From: Psococerastis gibbosa
Lineage: Eukaryota; Arthropoda; Insecta; Psocodea; Psocidae
DNA length: 64,000 nucleotides
Direction: 5' to 3'
Assembly: GCA_963971405.1 (NCBI GenBank)
Contig: OZ020489.1
Coordinates: 35,621,047-35,685,046, forward strand
The notes beneath the pieces were generated by a model. It saw nothing but the letters and a program-made list of their open reading frames with translations, ran no database searches and had not been told where the DNA came from. The translations under genes were made by a program, and so were the position numbers. Of the stretch, positions 54,111 through 64,000 are shown piece after piece; the stretch's first letter is position 1, and each line of letters begins with the position of its first letter.

Positions 54111-54851
54111 CGTAGGTAAATAAAAAACCCTCACAAAATGGTACCTATACAAAGTCTTTCTGTTTAATTATTCATTTTTCCAAGCTCTTAGGAGGTATAA
54201 TACCGTCAATACCCCTTCCCAGAAAGGTTCAATATTTCACAAGTTAACCTCCGTCTCTATATACATAATATATATATAATATATAATATTTCAAACTAAT
54301 AATTACATGAAGCTCTTATATTCTAAGTCAACGTCGTTAATGTATTCCTTTAACACACAAAAAGGCACGTACTATGGTCATATACTTATACACCTTGAAA
54401 ACAAGTTAAGTCCATTTTGCACTGATGCATTCAATGGACAGGCTGTGTTAAAAACCCATTTTAAATCCCTATTAAGCCACAGAATCAATTATGGCTTAGT
54501 ATAAAATGGAACTAAACTAGGCTGCGGTTATTTAACCTTTGCTTGATTATTGGCGTTCATTCAATCGCCAGAAAGACTTGCAATTGTTTTGCTACTTATG
54601 CCCATTTCACTCGGAAATAAATTTGCGATATGGGTATCATTGCCAAAAATATGAAATCGCAGTTTTATCGCTTGCTGGTGACTTTTGACCCTAAACTGAG
54701 TTTATGTGCTGTTGTGATTTTTTTGCGGGAAAAAAGCGGAGTGCATTTGGTTGGCTTGTGATCTTTCTTTTATCGCAAATTAGTAATGCATTGACTTGAC
54801 ATATTCGTCATTGAGGTTACTTTTCCGTAAAGTTATGGTCCAGTGCAGGGG

Positions 54852-54910
54852 CTCCCAAACTGTGGTCCTTGGACCACCGTTGGTCCACAGGCATATAGCC
54901 TATTAAGAGG
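54852..54910 (+). mobile_element. Isolated hAT-type end
   Basis: caggggctcccaaactgtgg and tccttggaccaccgttggtc resemble a common hAT terminus. No partner was located. Confidence 0.45.
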
Positions 54911-55933
54911 TGCACGGACCAAAGTAAGAAATAAGAAAATAAAACAGCTGAGTTATTGGAAATTTGAAGTAAAATACAGTAGTAGTAGTAGTATGGTTGG
55001 ACAAAGAGATGGTCTCTAAGCAATTTAGGGAAGTTAGTAGCATTTCTCGCCGCTCTCAGTTCAATCGAGAGTTTTGTAAGGTAGGCGAAGCCTTGTAGTA
55101 TAGGATTGATGAGGGGACCTCCTGATTATGGTGGATTTCGAATTGTTATGCAAACGAGGCGCTAACTCGCGCGAGTAATGCGAAGCTAGGCACTGGCGAT
55201 ATGAGGCGATAATTATTATTATTTCCTTGCCAGGTTCGAGACATTTCCACAAGCTATGGCCAATCACTTTAATACGTAAAGTCCACGAAAGTTCAAAAAC
55301 ATTTACAAAACCTGAATCGAAAGACAACACTGTCATGTCATATGCGGTGTCAAATATTCCCGAACAGTTTGGGTGACATGTACAGGTATGGAGTGAGGAA
55401 CCGAGATGATGAGCTCAGCCATTGTGTACCTGATTATCATAATTATATTCAAAATCATCCCATTTTAGAAATACCGTAATTTCCTGTGTTGATTCTTGTT
55501 CTGGTTGAGATGCGGGGCCCCACCCAAAATGAGATGGGTGACTGCCACCCAAGACATATCTGCATCAATCTTCCCTGCTCTGCGTGGTATTCTACTGTAA
55601 TGTCATCATACTGATGGGCACGTGGGGATTTTTAGGATCTTAGGCACGGTTGGTATATAGGAATTAGGCGGAAGTTAGAGCTATAAACGAAGGTGGCAGT
55701 ACTGTCAGAAGTGAACTTTATAGACATTATGATTGGTTTTGGCACTGAAAAGCGAATTTTTCCACGTCCACGTTATCATGACCTTAAAGTCAGAAGGGCG
55801 TAACCAATATTTTTGAGGGAATGGAGTTACAAGCATTATCACTTTTTACCTTGCTCCCTTCTGCCTTTGTATGTGCCGAAAAAAATCAATCGTGAAAAAT
55901 AAGGCGGACATTTTCCATTGGAGGGCGTATCGG

Positions 55934-56390
55934 GCCCTAGGGTTTCCAACTTTATTTTCTCGAAATAAAGTACATCTGACTTTTGAGAAGAAAAATAAAG
56001 AGTACAGTATTTAAAAAAAAGAGTACTTAGTACATTTATTGTTATGAGTCAAAATCACACCGAAAATACACTTTAACATTGTATTGTAAATCAGGGGGGT
56101 TTGAATTACAAGCTATTTACTATTTAAAACAATATTTTTTTGAGCTTTCGCAGAACTCTTATTTTTTTTTTAAAGCTACTAAAAGCCTCTTCACCCTGCA
56201 AATCTAAATTTATGTAAATAAATAGCTAATTTCTAATTAAATTTATAAAAATCATAAAAAAATATTTTGCTTCTTACTTGTTTCAGAAAAAGAGTATTTT
56301 TGCGTGCTCTAAATGACCTTCAGTTTGTAGAGTACACATGCATGAAAAAGAGTACAATACTCTGAAATAGAGTAAGTTGGCAACTCTAGG
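55934..56390. mobile_element. MITE-7, full copy (hAT-like)
   Basis: ccctagggtttccaacttta at the left and taagttggcaactctagg at the right. The inner aaagagtaca/gagtacaatactct blocks are also inverted. The flanks cgtatcgg (55926-55933) and cgtatctg (56391-56398) match at 7 of 8. Confidence 0.8.
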
Positions 56391-56520
56391 CGTATCTGAC
56401 TGTTATGAGCAAAAGCACCTTCAAACGCAATTGTGTCGAAATATTGTTTTTGATGGTATGCCCTTATGACATAAATGTGACGTTACTTATGTCTTCCCCC
56501 TCCCCTTGTAATTATGCTAT

Positions 56521-56608
56521 ATAAAATTCTCATCAATACTACATTATGTTTGTTCTATTTTGACTCACAACTACCCCCCCCCCCCCAAATGGGCTGGATC
56601 CGTCCCTG
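56521..56608 (-). mobile_element. G3 right-end fragment
   Basis: ctattttgactcacaactac, a C run and aaatgggctggatccgtccc-tg. The other end is replaced by unrelated sequence. Confidence 0.7.
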
Positions 56609-56639
56609 CCCCTGCATCTCTGTGGCTACGCCCATGTAA

Positions 56640-57070
56640 ATGTATATAGTAGAGACTGGACTGGAATGCCTGGTGCCACCTGCCATGTCTTTAACTACTC
56701 TTCCTCGCCCACTGACTGGCTAAATAAAACGTGGCAGGAGACACCAGTAACTTAACAAATAAATTTTTGGCGGTAGTGAATGTCCCGTCCCTCCTATATA
56801 GAACTCAATTACCCTGGGCTGTTTGACCGTTATACCAGATGATAGTGGCCCTATATTGGGCCGCTAACGACTTCACCATGAATTTCCACTTAGGGTGACA
56901 AATGTCCAGATTGGTTTCGCACGAAATTACATTAGTTAAGACTCCAGTTCTAATTACACGGCATTGCCCAGTTTCGCATGTGTGAACTAATCTCAGGGCC
57001 GAACGCGGAATATTTGGCCCTTCAGTTTTTTTAAAGTATCCTATTATATAATATTATTTTAGTCTTGTGC
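56640..57070. other. No gene recognised
   Basis: No ORF of note and no repeat shared with the rest of the window. Confidence 0.35.
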
Positions 57071-57076
57071 ATTGTT

Positions 57077-57280
57077 ATTAACGAGGGGTTAGTTGGACTT
57101 ACATTGCCTGCTGTGTTAATAGTCATTAGAGGCATGGGGCTCATAGTAATCGAATAATTAAGACGGAGCCCATTGTCAGGGGAAGGAGACTAGTAATACA
57201 GTAGGCAATGTAACTCCAACTAACCCTTTGTTAAATTAAAATAGTTTTACACCATTGCCAGTAACAGTTACCAATAGATA
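57077..57280. mobile_element. MITE-5
   Basis: Arms 57077-57124 and 57189-57236 are about 48 bp: gggttagttggacttacatt paired with aatgtaactccaactaaccc. The loop is about 64 bp. Homology to 51714-51867 extends past the right arm to about 57280. A further scrap lies at 30264-30292 (ccaatgtaagtccaactaac). Confidence 0.75.
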
Positions 57281-57877
57281 AAATGCATTGAGACCTAGCA
57301 TTCTATTGTATTAGTGATGAAAAAAAATCGACGGGAATAATTTAATTTTGGTCCGTTATTCTTAGGATAAATAAACATTTTAGGTTCTACACTTCATTCA
57401 TTCAAACATAAATTCCAAGATGGCGGCCAATTTGTTGACTATACAGCGGAAATGCATTATTTTCGTTCGAACCACCTACTTTCCGTCAACATTTTCTGTA
57501 TATTTTCGTCTGGTATCCCGTTTTATCACTTTTATGGTAGCTGAAAAAAAATGTGATGCGCTCTAGTTGGACCACCCTGTATAGGTAGCTTTGATATCCT
57601 ATATCCTCCTGGTCATAAAATAACTGAGTGTTCAGTGCTTATCGATCAGCATTTAACATGAAACAATATTGTACGCAAGCATAATTTCCTAGTAAGCAGC
57701 ATTTGAAGTTGCAACAATCTTACAAATAGCTGTGTCTATATTTATCTGCTTGATAATTGATTCTAAGAACTCGATGAGGCTAATTACATTTTCTTATACA
57801 ATATTTCAATGAGACTTCACACTGTGTTTAACCCTTAACATTAAAAAAGTATGGGCAGCCAGAAGATAGTTTGGATT

Positions 57878-58078
57878 GTTACGATAGCAGGGCGGTTGCG
57901 TGCTTGTCTTAGTTGTCTTGTACTTGTGCAAGTCTCTACGCGCCAAGCGATCGGGGACGTGTCGTAACTAGCACAAGTTTTTTCCTCCTACTGATTGTTT
58001 CTAGGGTATTGTTTATATGTTTTAAATTGTAAGTGATGCCTTATTTTTACTGTGTCTGTTGGCAACGCAATACAAGCT

Positions 58079-58110
<32 letters not shown>

Positions 58111-58195
58111 GTATCAATTTACTCAATGACAATGAGGCGACTGAAAAGGTCAATCGGATACATTCATAAAAATGTTTGTATGTGATTAACAAAGA
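57878..58195 (+). mobile_element. SINE S1 with internal insertion
   Basis: The head gcgtgcttgtcttagttg, cttgtacttgtgcaagtctc and tacgcgccaagcgatcgggg runs to about 57976. The tail caatgaggcgactgaaaagg and caatcggatacattcataaa resumes at about 58128. The ~150 bp between includes an ATTT microsatellite (58078-58109) and is not part of other S1 copies. Confidence 0.75.
58078..58109. repeat. ATTT microsatellite
   Basis: Seven to eight perfect ATTT units. Confidence 0.97.
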
Positions 58196-58258
58196 AAAAA
58201 AAGTACCTAAGTATTGGCAAAACCAAATATTTACATTAAATGGACTTAGGTTGATCGG

Positions 58259-58305
58259 AAAGAAAAAAAATTGTCTTTATTTTCCATCCGGGCGGATTTT
58301 GAGTG
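58259..58305 (+). repeat. Dispersed motif D
   Basis: aaaaaaaattgtctttattt and tccatccgggcggattttga. A second copy lies at 58572-58618 (caaattgtctctattttcca, then tgtgggcgaattttgag), with repeat P between them. Confidence 0.75.
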
Positions 58306-58382
58306 AGAAAGAGTATTGTTTGTAGATAGAGAGAAAGAAAGAAAAATAATTGCCTTTATTTAACATATCATTACATTGTAAC

Positions 58383-58530
58383 TGCTACGGAGCCACCGAG
58401 GTACAACCTTCGAAGTCTACGCAGCGCCACTGAAGATGTCGACCGCAGTTGTTGACGAAACGTTTGGAAGTTCACTTTCAATTCGACCACGGCCCATCAA
58501 TCCGGATTCTACTGATTCTACATATCTTTA
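58383..58530 (+). repeat. Repeat P with hammerhead-like motif, copy 6
   Basis: Closely matches 49335-49480: gagccaccgaggtacaacct, tcgaagtctacgcagcgcca, CTGAAGA (58430-58436), stem gtcgac/gttgac (58438-58443, 58451-58456), GAAAC (58457-58461), then gtttggaagttcactttcaa. A GAAA-rich stretch precedes it. Confidence 0.8.
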
Positions 58531-58734
58531 CATTAAGAGAGAAGGAGAGAATTGGTTGGAGAGAGAGATTGAAAGAAACAAATTGTCTCTATTTTCCATG
58601 TGGGCGAATTTTGAGAGTGAAACAGTAGATTCGTACCTGCACTAGGCTAAGTGAAGCTTATGCCTATTACATTGTGTCTGCTTGCCCATTATCACTGTTG
58701 GTTGATAATTGATATCGAGGACGTATTCCAAACT

Positions 58735-58965
58735 GCAGCAAACTTGGTAGTGTGGACAGTGTTGGCAGGGTAACATGGAGGGACATGATAACACGCACTG
58801 AGCTGAGATTACCAGTCAGTCTACGTGCGTGTCGAGTTCTGGTCACCTCCGAATAAATCGTGTGACTTTACTATGTTCCCCAAGTGGTTCAGAATCCACT
58901 ATAATCAGGAGGTCCACCCTGTCAGTCAGTTTAAAGTAGTAAATGCTGAAAGCAGGCGTTGAAAA
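58735..58965 (+). repeat. Repeat M, 3' half
   Basis: Runs from gcagcaaacttggtagtgtg through ctggtcacctccgaataaat and aatcaggaggtccaccctgt to aaatgctgaaagcaggcgtt and an A-rich end. It lacks the first ~60 bp and about 90 bp of the 3' part (the ggcggggg region) seen at 47.8 kb. Confidence 0.75.
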
Positions 58966-59351
58966 ATACAAGTTTGCCAATGGCCAGAAATGTATACAAA
59001 ACAATATCAATTATTTCCTAAAAACCATGGAGTCCTTGGCATTACGCTTAAGTCCATTCCAGGACTTTTTTTTTTAGGTTGAAGGGGTACCGTACATTAT
59101 ATTTGAATATAAAGAATGAGGAAGAAACTGGGCAATGTGGAATTCGCACCCTAGATCTATGCTATATAATAGTATGTGGGTGGGTGTCCATACAGTCATG
59201 TTGAGAGTCCTTTTTTTCAATTAGGTAGGCCTACTATTCTAAATATTTTTTTCATTTCATTTTTAAAATGGCAAAAATTATAGTTTTGTCAAAGCGCCGC
59301 TACCGAGAACCCAACGTGCCAAATTTGGCTCGCTAATGGGTTGCCGACTAC

Positions 59352-59612
59352 CAGGCGCGGATCTACGGGGGGGGGGGAGGCTATAGCACCCCCATTAGGT
59401 TCCTCAAAATGTATATAACCCCACTATTTCATTCCTATTTTTCACAAATTTTCTCCCGGGCCCCCTTGTGCTCGATTGTAGTAATTACCTACAATGTTAT
59501 TGCTTATGAATTGCTCTGAAAATGCGTAAAACCCCAATATTTCAGCCCTATTTAAAAAAAAATCGTATTTAATCTTTGCCCCCTCCTTGGTCTCATTCTA
59601 GATGCGCGCCTG
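59352..59612 (+). mobile_element. hAT-like MITE G4
   Basis: The ends are caggcgcggatctacggg and attctagatgcgcgcctg. The flanks ccgactac (59344-59351) and ccgactat (59613-59620) match at 7 of 8. The body atgcgtaaaaccccaatatt matches 44466-44643 inverted. Confidence 0.9.
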
Positions 59613-59614
59613 CC

Positions 59615-60220
59615 GACTATTGCATTAGTAGATGCGATGCCTTCCCAATAAATTTCAAGCGGTAATGAGACTATGAATTGCTTTAAACTCAAATGCGAGA
59701 AACTTTTTCATTATCGAAAGGGTTACAGACTTTCAGTATATATTGTGGAAACAATTATAACTCTTTCATGTTAATTCAAACCAAATTTATTGAAAAAAAT
59801 TGTATGCCCTTTTGCTATTCACATTACCTCATTACACCCATACTTAGCAAATGAACATAAAGGTCTTGTAATGTTTCTACTAAATAAAATACTGATTACT
59901 ATTTTGCGTGTATGTAAAATATATGAGGCCTAGTATTAACAGCAGTGTCCGTCTGTCCAACTGCACTAATGACTATCGCCTTTTTTTCTTTTTCTAATGT
60001 TGAAAACGTATAATTTTTACATTAAAACGCTTAATTGTGTTTCTGGTCTGTTTTCCCTCATTATGGTGAAGTTGTAATTTTTTTTTTTTTTACCATGGGG
60101 TGATCAAACTTATATATTTAATGGTATATACTTTAGCTTAAATGGCTTCCTTGGAATGAAAATTAAGAGTTGGCTGAACTACAAATAACCCATGCGCTCT
60201 TGACTGTTTATTGTGATATG
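59615..60220. other. No gene recognised
   Basis: AT-rich sequence with T runs (59982-59995, 60078-60092). No feature identified. Confidence 0.35.
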
Positions 60221-60229
60221 GGAATTCAC

Positions 60230-60563
60230 CATGGGCGCCGGTTCCATAAGGCTTGGTATGGCCCGGGCCATACCAATATTCAGATTGGTATGGCTGAGCC
60301 ATTTGACTTCTTCCCCCCGAAAAATAGATTTCCTCGGCAGGCGGCCCTACGGGGGTGCCCGAGGGGGCCTGCCCCCCCAACAGTTTCTCCGCCCCCCCCC
60401 CACTCCCCCCCTACTCCCAATGAAAAATGTTTTGTTTTTTCATTGCCCCCCCCAGATATAAGTCATGCCCTTCCATGCCCCCCGCCTTAAAATTTCTAGC
60501 ACCGCCACTGTTCCTCCCGCAATGTTGGGCCATACCAATAATTTTCACAACTCGGCGCCCATG
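60230..60563. mobile_element. hAT-like MITE (CATGGGCGCCG ends)
   Basis: The ends are catgggcgccggttc and actcggcgcccatg, with ggtatggccc paired with gggccatacc inside. The flanks gaattcac (60222-60229) and gaattcaa (60564-60571) match at 7 of 8. Rich in C runs. The 106-codon frame across it is compositional. Confidence 0.85.
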
Positions 60564-60659
60564 GAATTCAAATACCTTTGGTAAAGTGGGAAAAGTCAGG
60601 TGAAATTGAAAAATTGGAATAATGTAAATTAGTAATGTACTTGAAAAGTCAGGACATGT

Positions 60660-60848
60660 ACAGTAGTGGTAATGACTCTTACTTTCACCCGGAAGGTTCT
60701 TGGTTCGAGTCCCTCACTTGCTACATTTTATGGCCATGTAAAGGGCATGTACAGCAGGCGGGTCCTCGTTCAGTGTAATAGAGGGCTTTATAGCCCTAAC
60801 TCCGCTTGGTTGGCGTAGTAAGAGAACAAAAAGTAAAAATTTATTTAT
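60660..60848 (+). mobile_element. SINE S2, near full length
   Basis: Head cagtagtggtaatgactctt, perfect B box (ggttcgagtcc), body gagggctttatagccctaac and actccgcttggttggcgtag, tail AAAAG and TTTATT. Confidence 0.87.
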
Positions 60849-60894
60849 GAAATATATTAAAATGCTTCTTTTGATTATTTATTGCTTTCCTGTA

Positions 60895-60982
60895 TATTGA
60901 GAGTAACAAGGAAAGCTTTGCGATGATCCAAATTTTCGATTTGTAGATTTCAGTGGATTTGTACGTTTTCAGGTCTCAGAAA

Positions 60983-61019
<37 letters not shown>

Positions 61020-61380
61020 GTTAATCCGATACAAACAATTCAATGAATGTATCCGATTAACCTCTTCAGTCACCTCACTAAGTTACCTGATAGGTACTTG
61101 TGTCGAGTAACGACACGTTTCCGATCGCATGGCGTGTAGAGACTCGCACATGTACAAGCACGCTACCACCTGGCCATCGAAGTCGATAAGTGTTTTTACG
61201 AAATGGCTGTCTGTCTGTTCGTAAATTTGTGTGCAAACTACTTAATGGATTTGAATGAAATTTTGCATGTAGGTTCGTACAAAAATCATACCTCTGGTAA
61301 ATTTGAGGGGGGGGGGGAGATAACTTAATTCTAGAGGGTTTGCCCTCCCATAAACTAAAAAAGCGGGTAATTTTTTCTTA
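60895..61380 (-). repeat. Repeat R fragment, interrupted by SINE S1
   Basis: Reverse R 3' blocks: acaaggaaagctttgcgatg, ggatttgtacgttttcaggt and ctcagaaacca, then after the SINE aagtgtttttacgaaatggc, ctgtctgtctgttcg, gaatgaaattttgcatgtag, a G run and cttaaaaaacggctcc. It is diverged from the two main R copies. Confidence 0.7.
60986..61195 (-). mobile_element. SINE S1, full length, with poly-A, inside R
   Basis: The minus strand reads cttcgatggccaggtggtag (A box tggccaggtgg), gcgtgcttgtacatgtgcga, gtctctacacgccatgcgat and aacttagtgaggtgactgaa, then gaggttaatcggatacattc and a long A run (T run 60986-61014). This is the best reference copy of S1. Confidence 0.87.
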
Positions 61381-62460
61381 AAAAACGGCTCCATTTTCTT
61401 TAAATTGAACATTCATAATTATTATAGTTGTTATTGTTATTGGCAGTTGGGTTCTGGGGGCAAAAAATAAATAAAAAAGACTCCAATTGCGTGAAAAATG
61501 CTTAAATTTAACATTTTTAACGTAGATTAATGCTAATCGCCGTAATAGGCCCACAGCAAGAGTTCTGCACATCCTGATGGTTATTTGGTAGGCTCTAACA
61601 GGTACACGGTCATTCAGACCATCGAAATAGCTGCAACAGGATGCACAATGTCCAGATTCATCGCTTTGATAAGTTGCTGCAAATCAGAATCCAACACTGT
61701 TTCCACAGGCTACGCCAATGTCTCTGTGTATAGGTAGGTATAGTATTTAATATGCATGTTAAACGTACCGCGACTACCCATAGCCCGACACAACGGGTGC
61801 AGTCTAAATTGAAAAAGCACAACTGTCGAAGATGTAATTGACAGTGCTTAGTTCCGCCAGGCGCCCAAACCCAGTACTAAACTAGTGCCACAAAAACACT
61901 ATGGTTTTTTATATGAACACTAACCCTATTGGCGCTCGGTAAAGAATGAAGCAAACGCAGGAAGTCACGATTTGCTACAGGAAACCTTTCAATTCATTCA
62001 CATTATGCCATCTCCAAGTTCAGGCGCGGATTTAGCGAATGCGCATTGTTTCACATTTTCGCTCAATATTTGCAATAGAATTAGGCTTTCCATATGTCCG
62101 GGTGTCCGGTCCGGGGTTATCTATTTTTCCGGGGCTTATAATTTTCCGGACCTTTGTATTGGAAACTTAACATTTCACGAGAAATTAAAACGTAAATTTA
62201 AAATTTGGCGCAAATTTGTTGATGCGAGATCTCTCGTGTCAAGATTTTTATGAGACAATCAGGTGCGACAAAACAATAAATAAAATGCAATTAAAAAATA
62301 ACCTTTGCACTAAATCTATTGTCTTATTTAATTAATTCTAGGCTAATGCTATGGCGTAATAAAAAAAAATCATTATCGATAACGGAAAATCGCTGCTGTC
62401 GGGGATGTTACAGACCTCAATAACCGCTATGGAGCAGTGGTGAATGGGAAGAATATTCTA
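61380..62460. other. No gene recognised
   Basis: Short open frames (for example 61972-62253, 93 codons) without recognisable features. No repeat family from elsewhere in the window was noticed. Confidence 0.35.
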
Positions 62461-62469
62461 CGGTCCGTA

Positions 62470-63240
62470 TTACCTGTAAAACATTTTATAAAATATATTT
62501 TATTTAATTATTATTTAATTTATTTGACAAAGATCTTTGATAGTATAATAGGTCATATTTTATAAAGCATTTTTTTTTATAAAATTTCTTTTATAAAATG
62601 TTACAGTTCGTCATTATATTTTATAAAAGAATTTGAAGAAGATTTGCATTTGCATCTTCTTCCAAATTGTTGCGGTTGTACGGGGCTGGTGTTTTGTTTG
62701 TTGTAGAAGAAATGAGGTTACTTATTTTTTCTGTGATTTTTTCTATGTATTGTATCCTGAAACCCGGAAACCAATAAATCATATTTCAGGATACAATACA
62801 TAGAAAAAAATCACAGAAAAAATAAGTAGCTATGTAAAGTCCTATATTAACCAAGGTTTCCTCTCCCTAGTCACATCTGCATCTTCTCCTCGAGTTGAGC
62901 AAGTCTCAAATCGCAGATAAGGTGTAAGTAACTGTGCTAGTGGGTTTCCCTCTGTAGATGACAGTTCTTGCCGAAAGCGCTCAGGGTTTTATACTAACAC
63001 AAGTGGGTTTCTTAGACAAAGTTAATTTCTTAACGATTATTTGGGTTTTACTAATTCGGGTTGTTATAACAAGTTTTTCTAAAACTCTAAGTTTTTGTTA
63101 TTTTTTGTTTATTTGAAGAAGATTCCAAAATGGCGAAATTCAGTTGGACTGTTGAAACAATTTTTAATAAAAGACCCATTCTTCAATTATTTTATAAAAT
63201 ATGTTATAAAATATGTTTTATAAAATGTTTTACAGTATAA
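62470..63240. mobile_element. MITE-8, with central hairpin
   Basis: The left end cctgtaaaacattttataaa followed by atatattttat is answered by tatgttttataaaatgtttt-acag at the right. AT-rich throughout, with several other copies of ttttataaaat inside. A 44-bp hairpin lies at 62719-62828. Confidence 0.7.
62719..62828. repeat. 44-bp near-perfect inverted repeat, 21-bp loop
   Basis: The left arm 62719-62762 (tacttattttttctgtgatt ... tatcctgaaa) and the right arm 62784-62828 differ by a single-base indel. Loop 62763-62783. Confidence 0.95.
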
Positions 63241-63591
63241 TAGGGGCCTACGTGACCCTCAATTAAATACATTTTTCTAGAATGAAAAAATATTTTTCTC
63301 CAGTTTCATTACGTTTTAACCTAGAGGCCAGAACAGTGGCATCTTTTATGAACTAAAAAATGATAAATTTAATCCGTCATTGAATATAATTAGGAACACA
63401 TTGAAATGTGGCAATGTAAATGACTTTTCCAGAAGCTAGATTAGAATTATCACTGTCTGTAATCTTAATCCCAGAGCTCTTCTCCGGGTCCCCATATTCA
63501 GACAATTTCAATGGGATATGGAGCAATGAATTGAGTCTATATGGAAACATGTAAGAGGACGTTACTATGCGATACCAAGTCATGCATTCCC

Positions 63592-63893
63592 CAGCAGCCC
63601 TATTATGGCGATTTGGGACTAACATAATACCGGGGTTTATTCAATTGTTTTAAACAAATAAGTGCAAAATTAATCCTCGGCTATATTTTGGGTTTTCAAT
63701 TTTTTCTCCTTTAGATATAGACACATTAATTAAAATTCTTCTTATATTTCAAAATTCTACCTGTGCATTTGAATGTTTTTTTTTTAGTATTTTCTTCAAT
63801 TATGAAATTCAAATAATTTATTAATTTGAATTTCTATTTTAACACCGTCACGTGACCCGGTGTTATGTTAATCTCAAAGGGCCATCTTAAGGC
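63592..63893. mobile_element. MITE-2-like element, copy d
   Basis: cagcagccctattatggcga, then taataccggggtttattcaa and ttgttttaaac at the left. The right side ccgtcacgtgacccggtgtt, atgttaatctcaaagggcca and tcttaaggctg is imperfectly inverted. The flanks do not show CTG on both sides. Confidence 0.65.
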
Positions 63894-63914
63894 TGCGCTT
63901 ATATTGCGTCAATA

Positions 63915-64000
63915 GTAAACTTGTCCACTATCGCTTGTAGTCGGTCTAGGCCATTGAGGACGTATAGCTTAGGCGCGGTTTCCACCGACCTCTAAGTGCA
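63915..64000 (+). repeat. Repeat V scrap followed by MITE-1-like end
   Basis: 63920-63968 (gtccactatcgcttgtagtc, then ggtctaggccattgaggacg) matches V. 63969-64000 (ttaggcgcggtttccaccga, then cctctaagtgca) resembles the subterminal part of MITE-1 and is cut by the window end. Confidence 0.55.

Noticed and set aside
60170-60490. Proline-rich 106-codon ORF
   Set aside because: Spans C runs inside a hAT-like MITE; composition explains it.

Overview
This is a non-coding, repeat-rich, AT-rich stretch of an animal nuclear genome, with one 200-base assembly gap. No complete host protein-coding gene, rRNA or convincing functional tRNA is visible. The protein-like open frames are nearly all decayed transposon ORFs. 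The LINE ORF ends seen here (endings such as AKAHQGL-stop and KVQIAMIIVNL-stop) are, from memory, most familiar from arthropods. I therefore suspect an arthropod or another invertebrate, but the sequence does not prove it.

Most of the window is explained by about a dozen recurring families, named here by letter. hAT-like MITEs carry long G or C runs, have ends such as CAAGGCCGTAGCCAGG, CAGGGACGGATCCAG, CAGGCGCGGATCTA and CAGTGGCGTAGCCA, and often have readable 8-bp target duplications (G1-G5). MITE-1 is about 385 bp with about 100-bp inverted ends. MITE-2 begins CAGCCCGATCATGG and is flanked by CTG on both sides. MITE-3 to MITE-8 are further inverted-repeat elements. SINE S1 has a tRNA-like A box, S2 has a perfect B box, and S3 and others are tRNA-like fragments. 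Repeat M is about 370 bp, R is about 900 bp, P carries a hammerhead-like motif, V is exon-like, and D is a 45-bp dispersed motif.

Layout: 1-4.6 kb holds MITE-1, V, M, a duplicated hAT and a SINE interrupted by MITE-2. 4.6-9.4 kb holds SINEs, a long hairpin, the gap, a 130-bp tandem array and a short LINE insertion with a 13-bp target duplication. 9.8-10.3 kb is an M copy interrupted twice by hAT MITEs. 11-15.8 kb holds P, M, R and hAT fragments and a LINE RT remnant. 16-23.7 kb holds R copy 1, three LINE remnants and an internally amplified hAT. 24-33 kb is dense in G3 hATs, SINEs, an endonuclease-domain pseudogene, a 24-bp minisatellite and R copy 2. 33.3-34.1 kb is the best-preserved LINE reverse-transcriptase remnant. 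36.6-38.2 kb is a composite hAT enclosing an RNase H remnant. 38.5-44.4 kb is the least repetitive part and holds one weak first-exon candidate and two inverted-repeat MITEs. 44.4-64 kb is again mobile-element dense.

The elements are layered. MITEs sit inside SINEs, inside other MITEs and inside M, and sibling copies in the same window act as empty-site controls. That stratigraphy, the CTG-flanked MITE-2 and the hammerhead-like motif of family P are the most interesting content. I did not find a gene system such as a defence or biosynthetic cluster.
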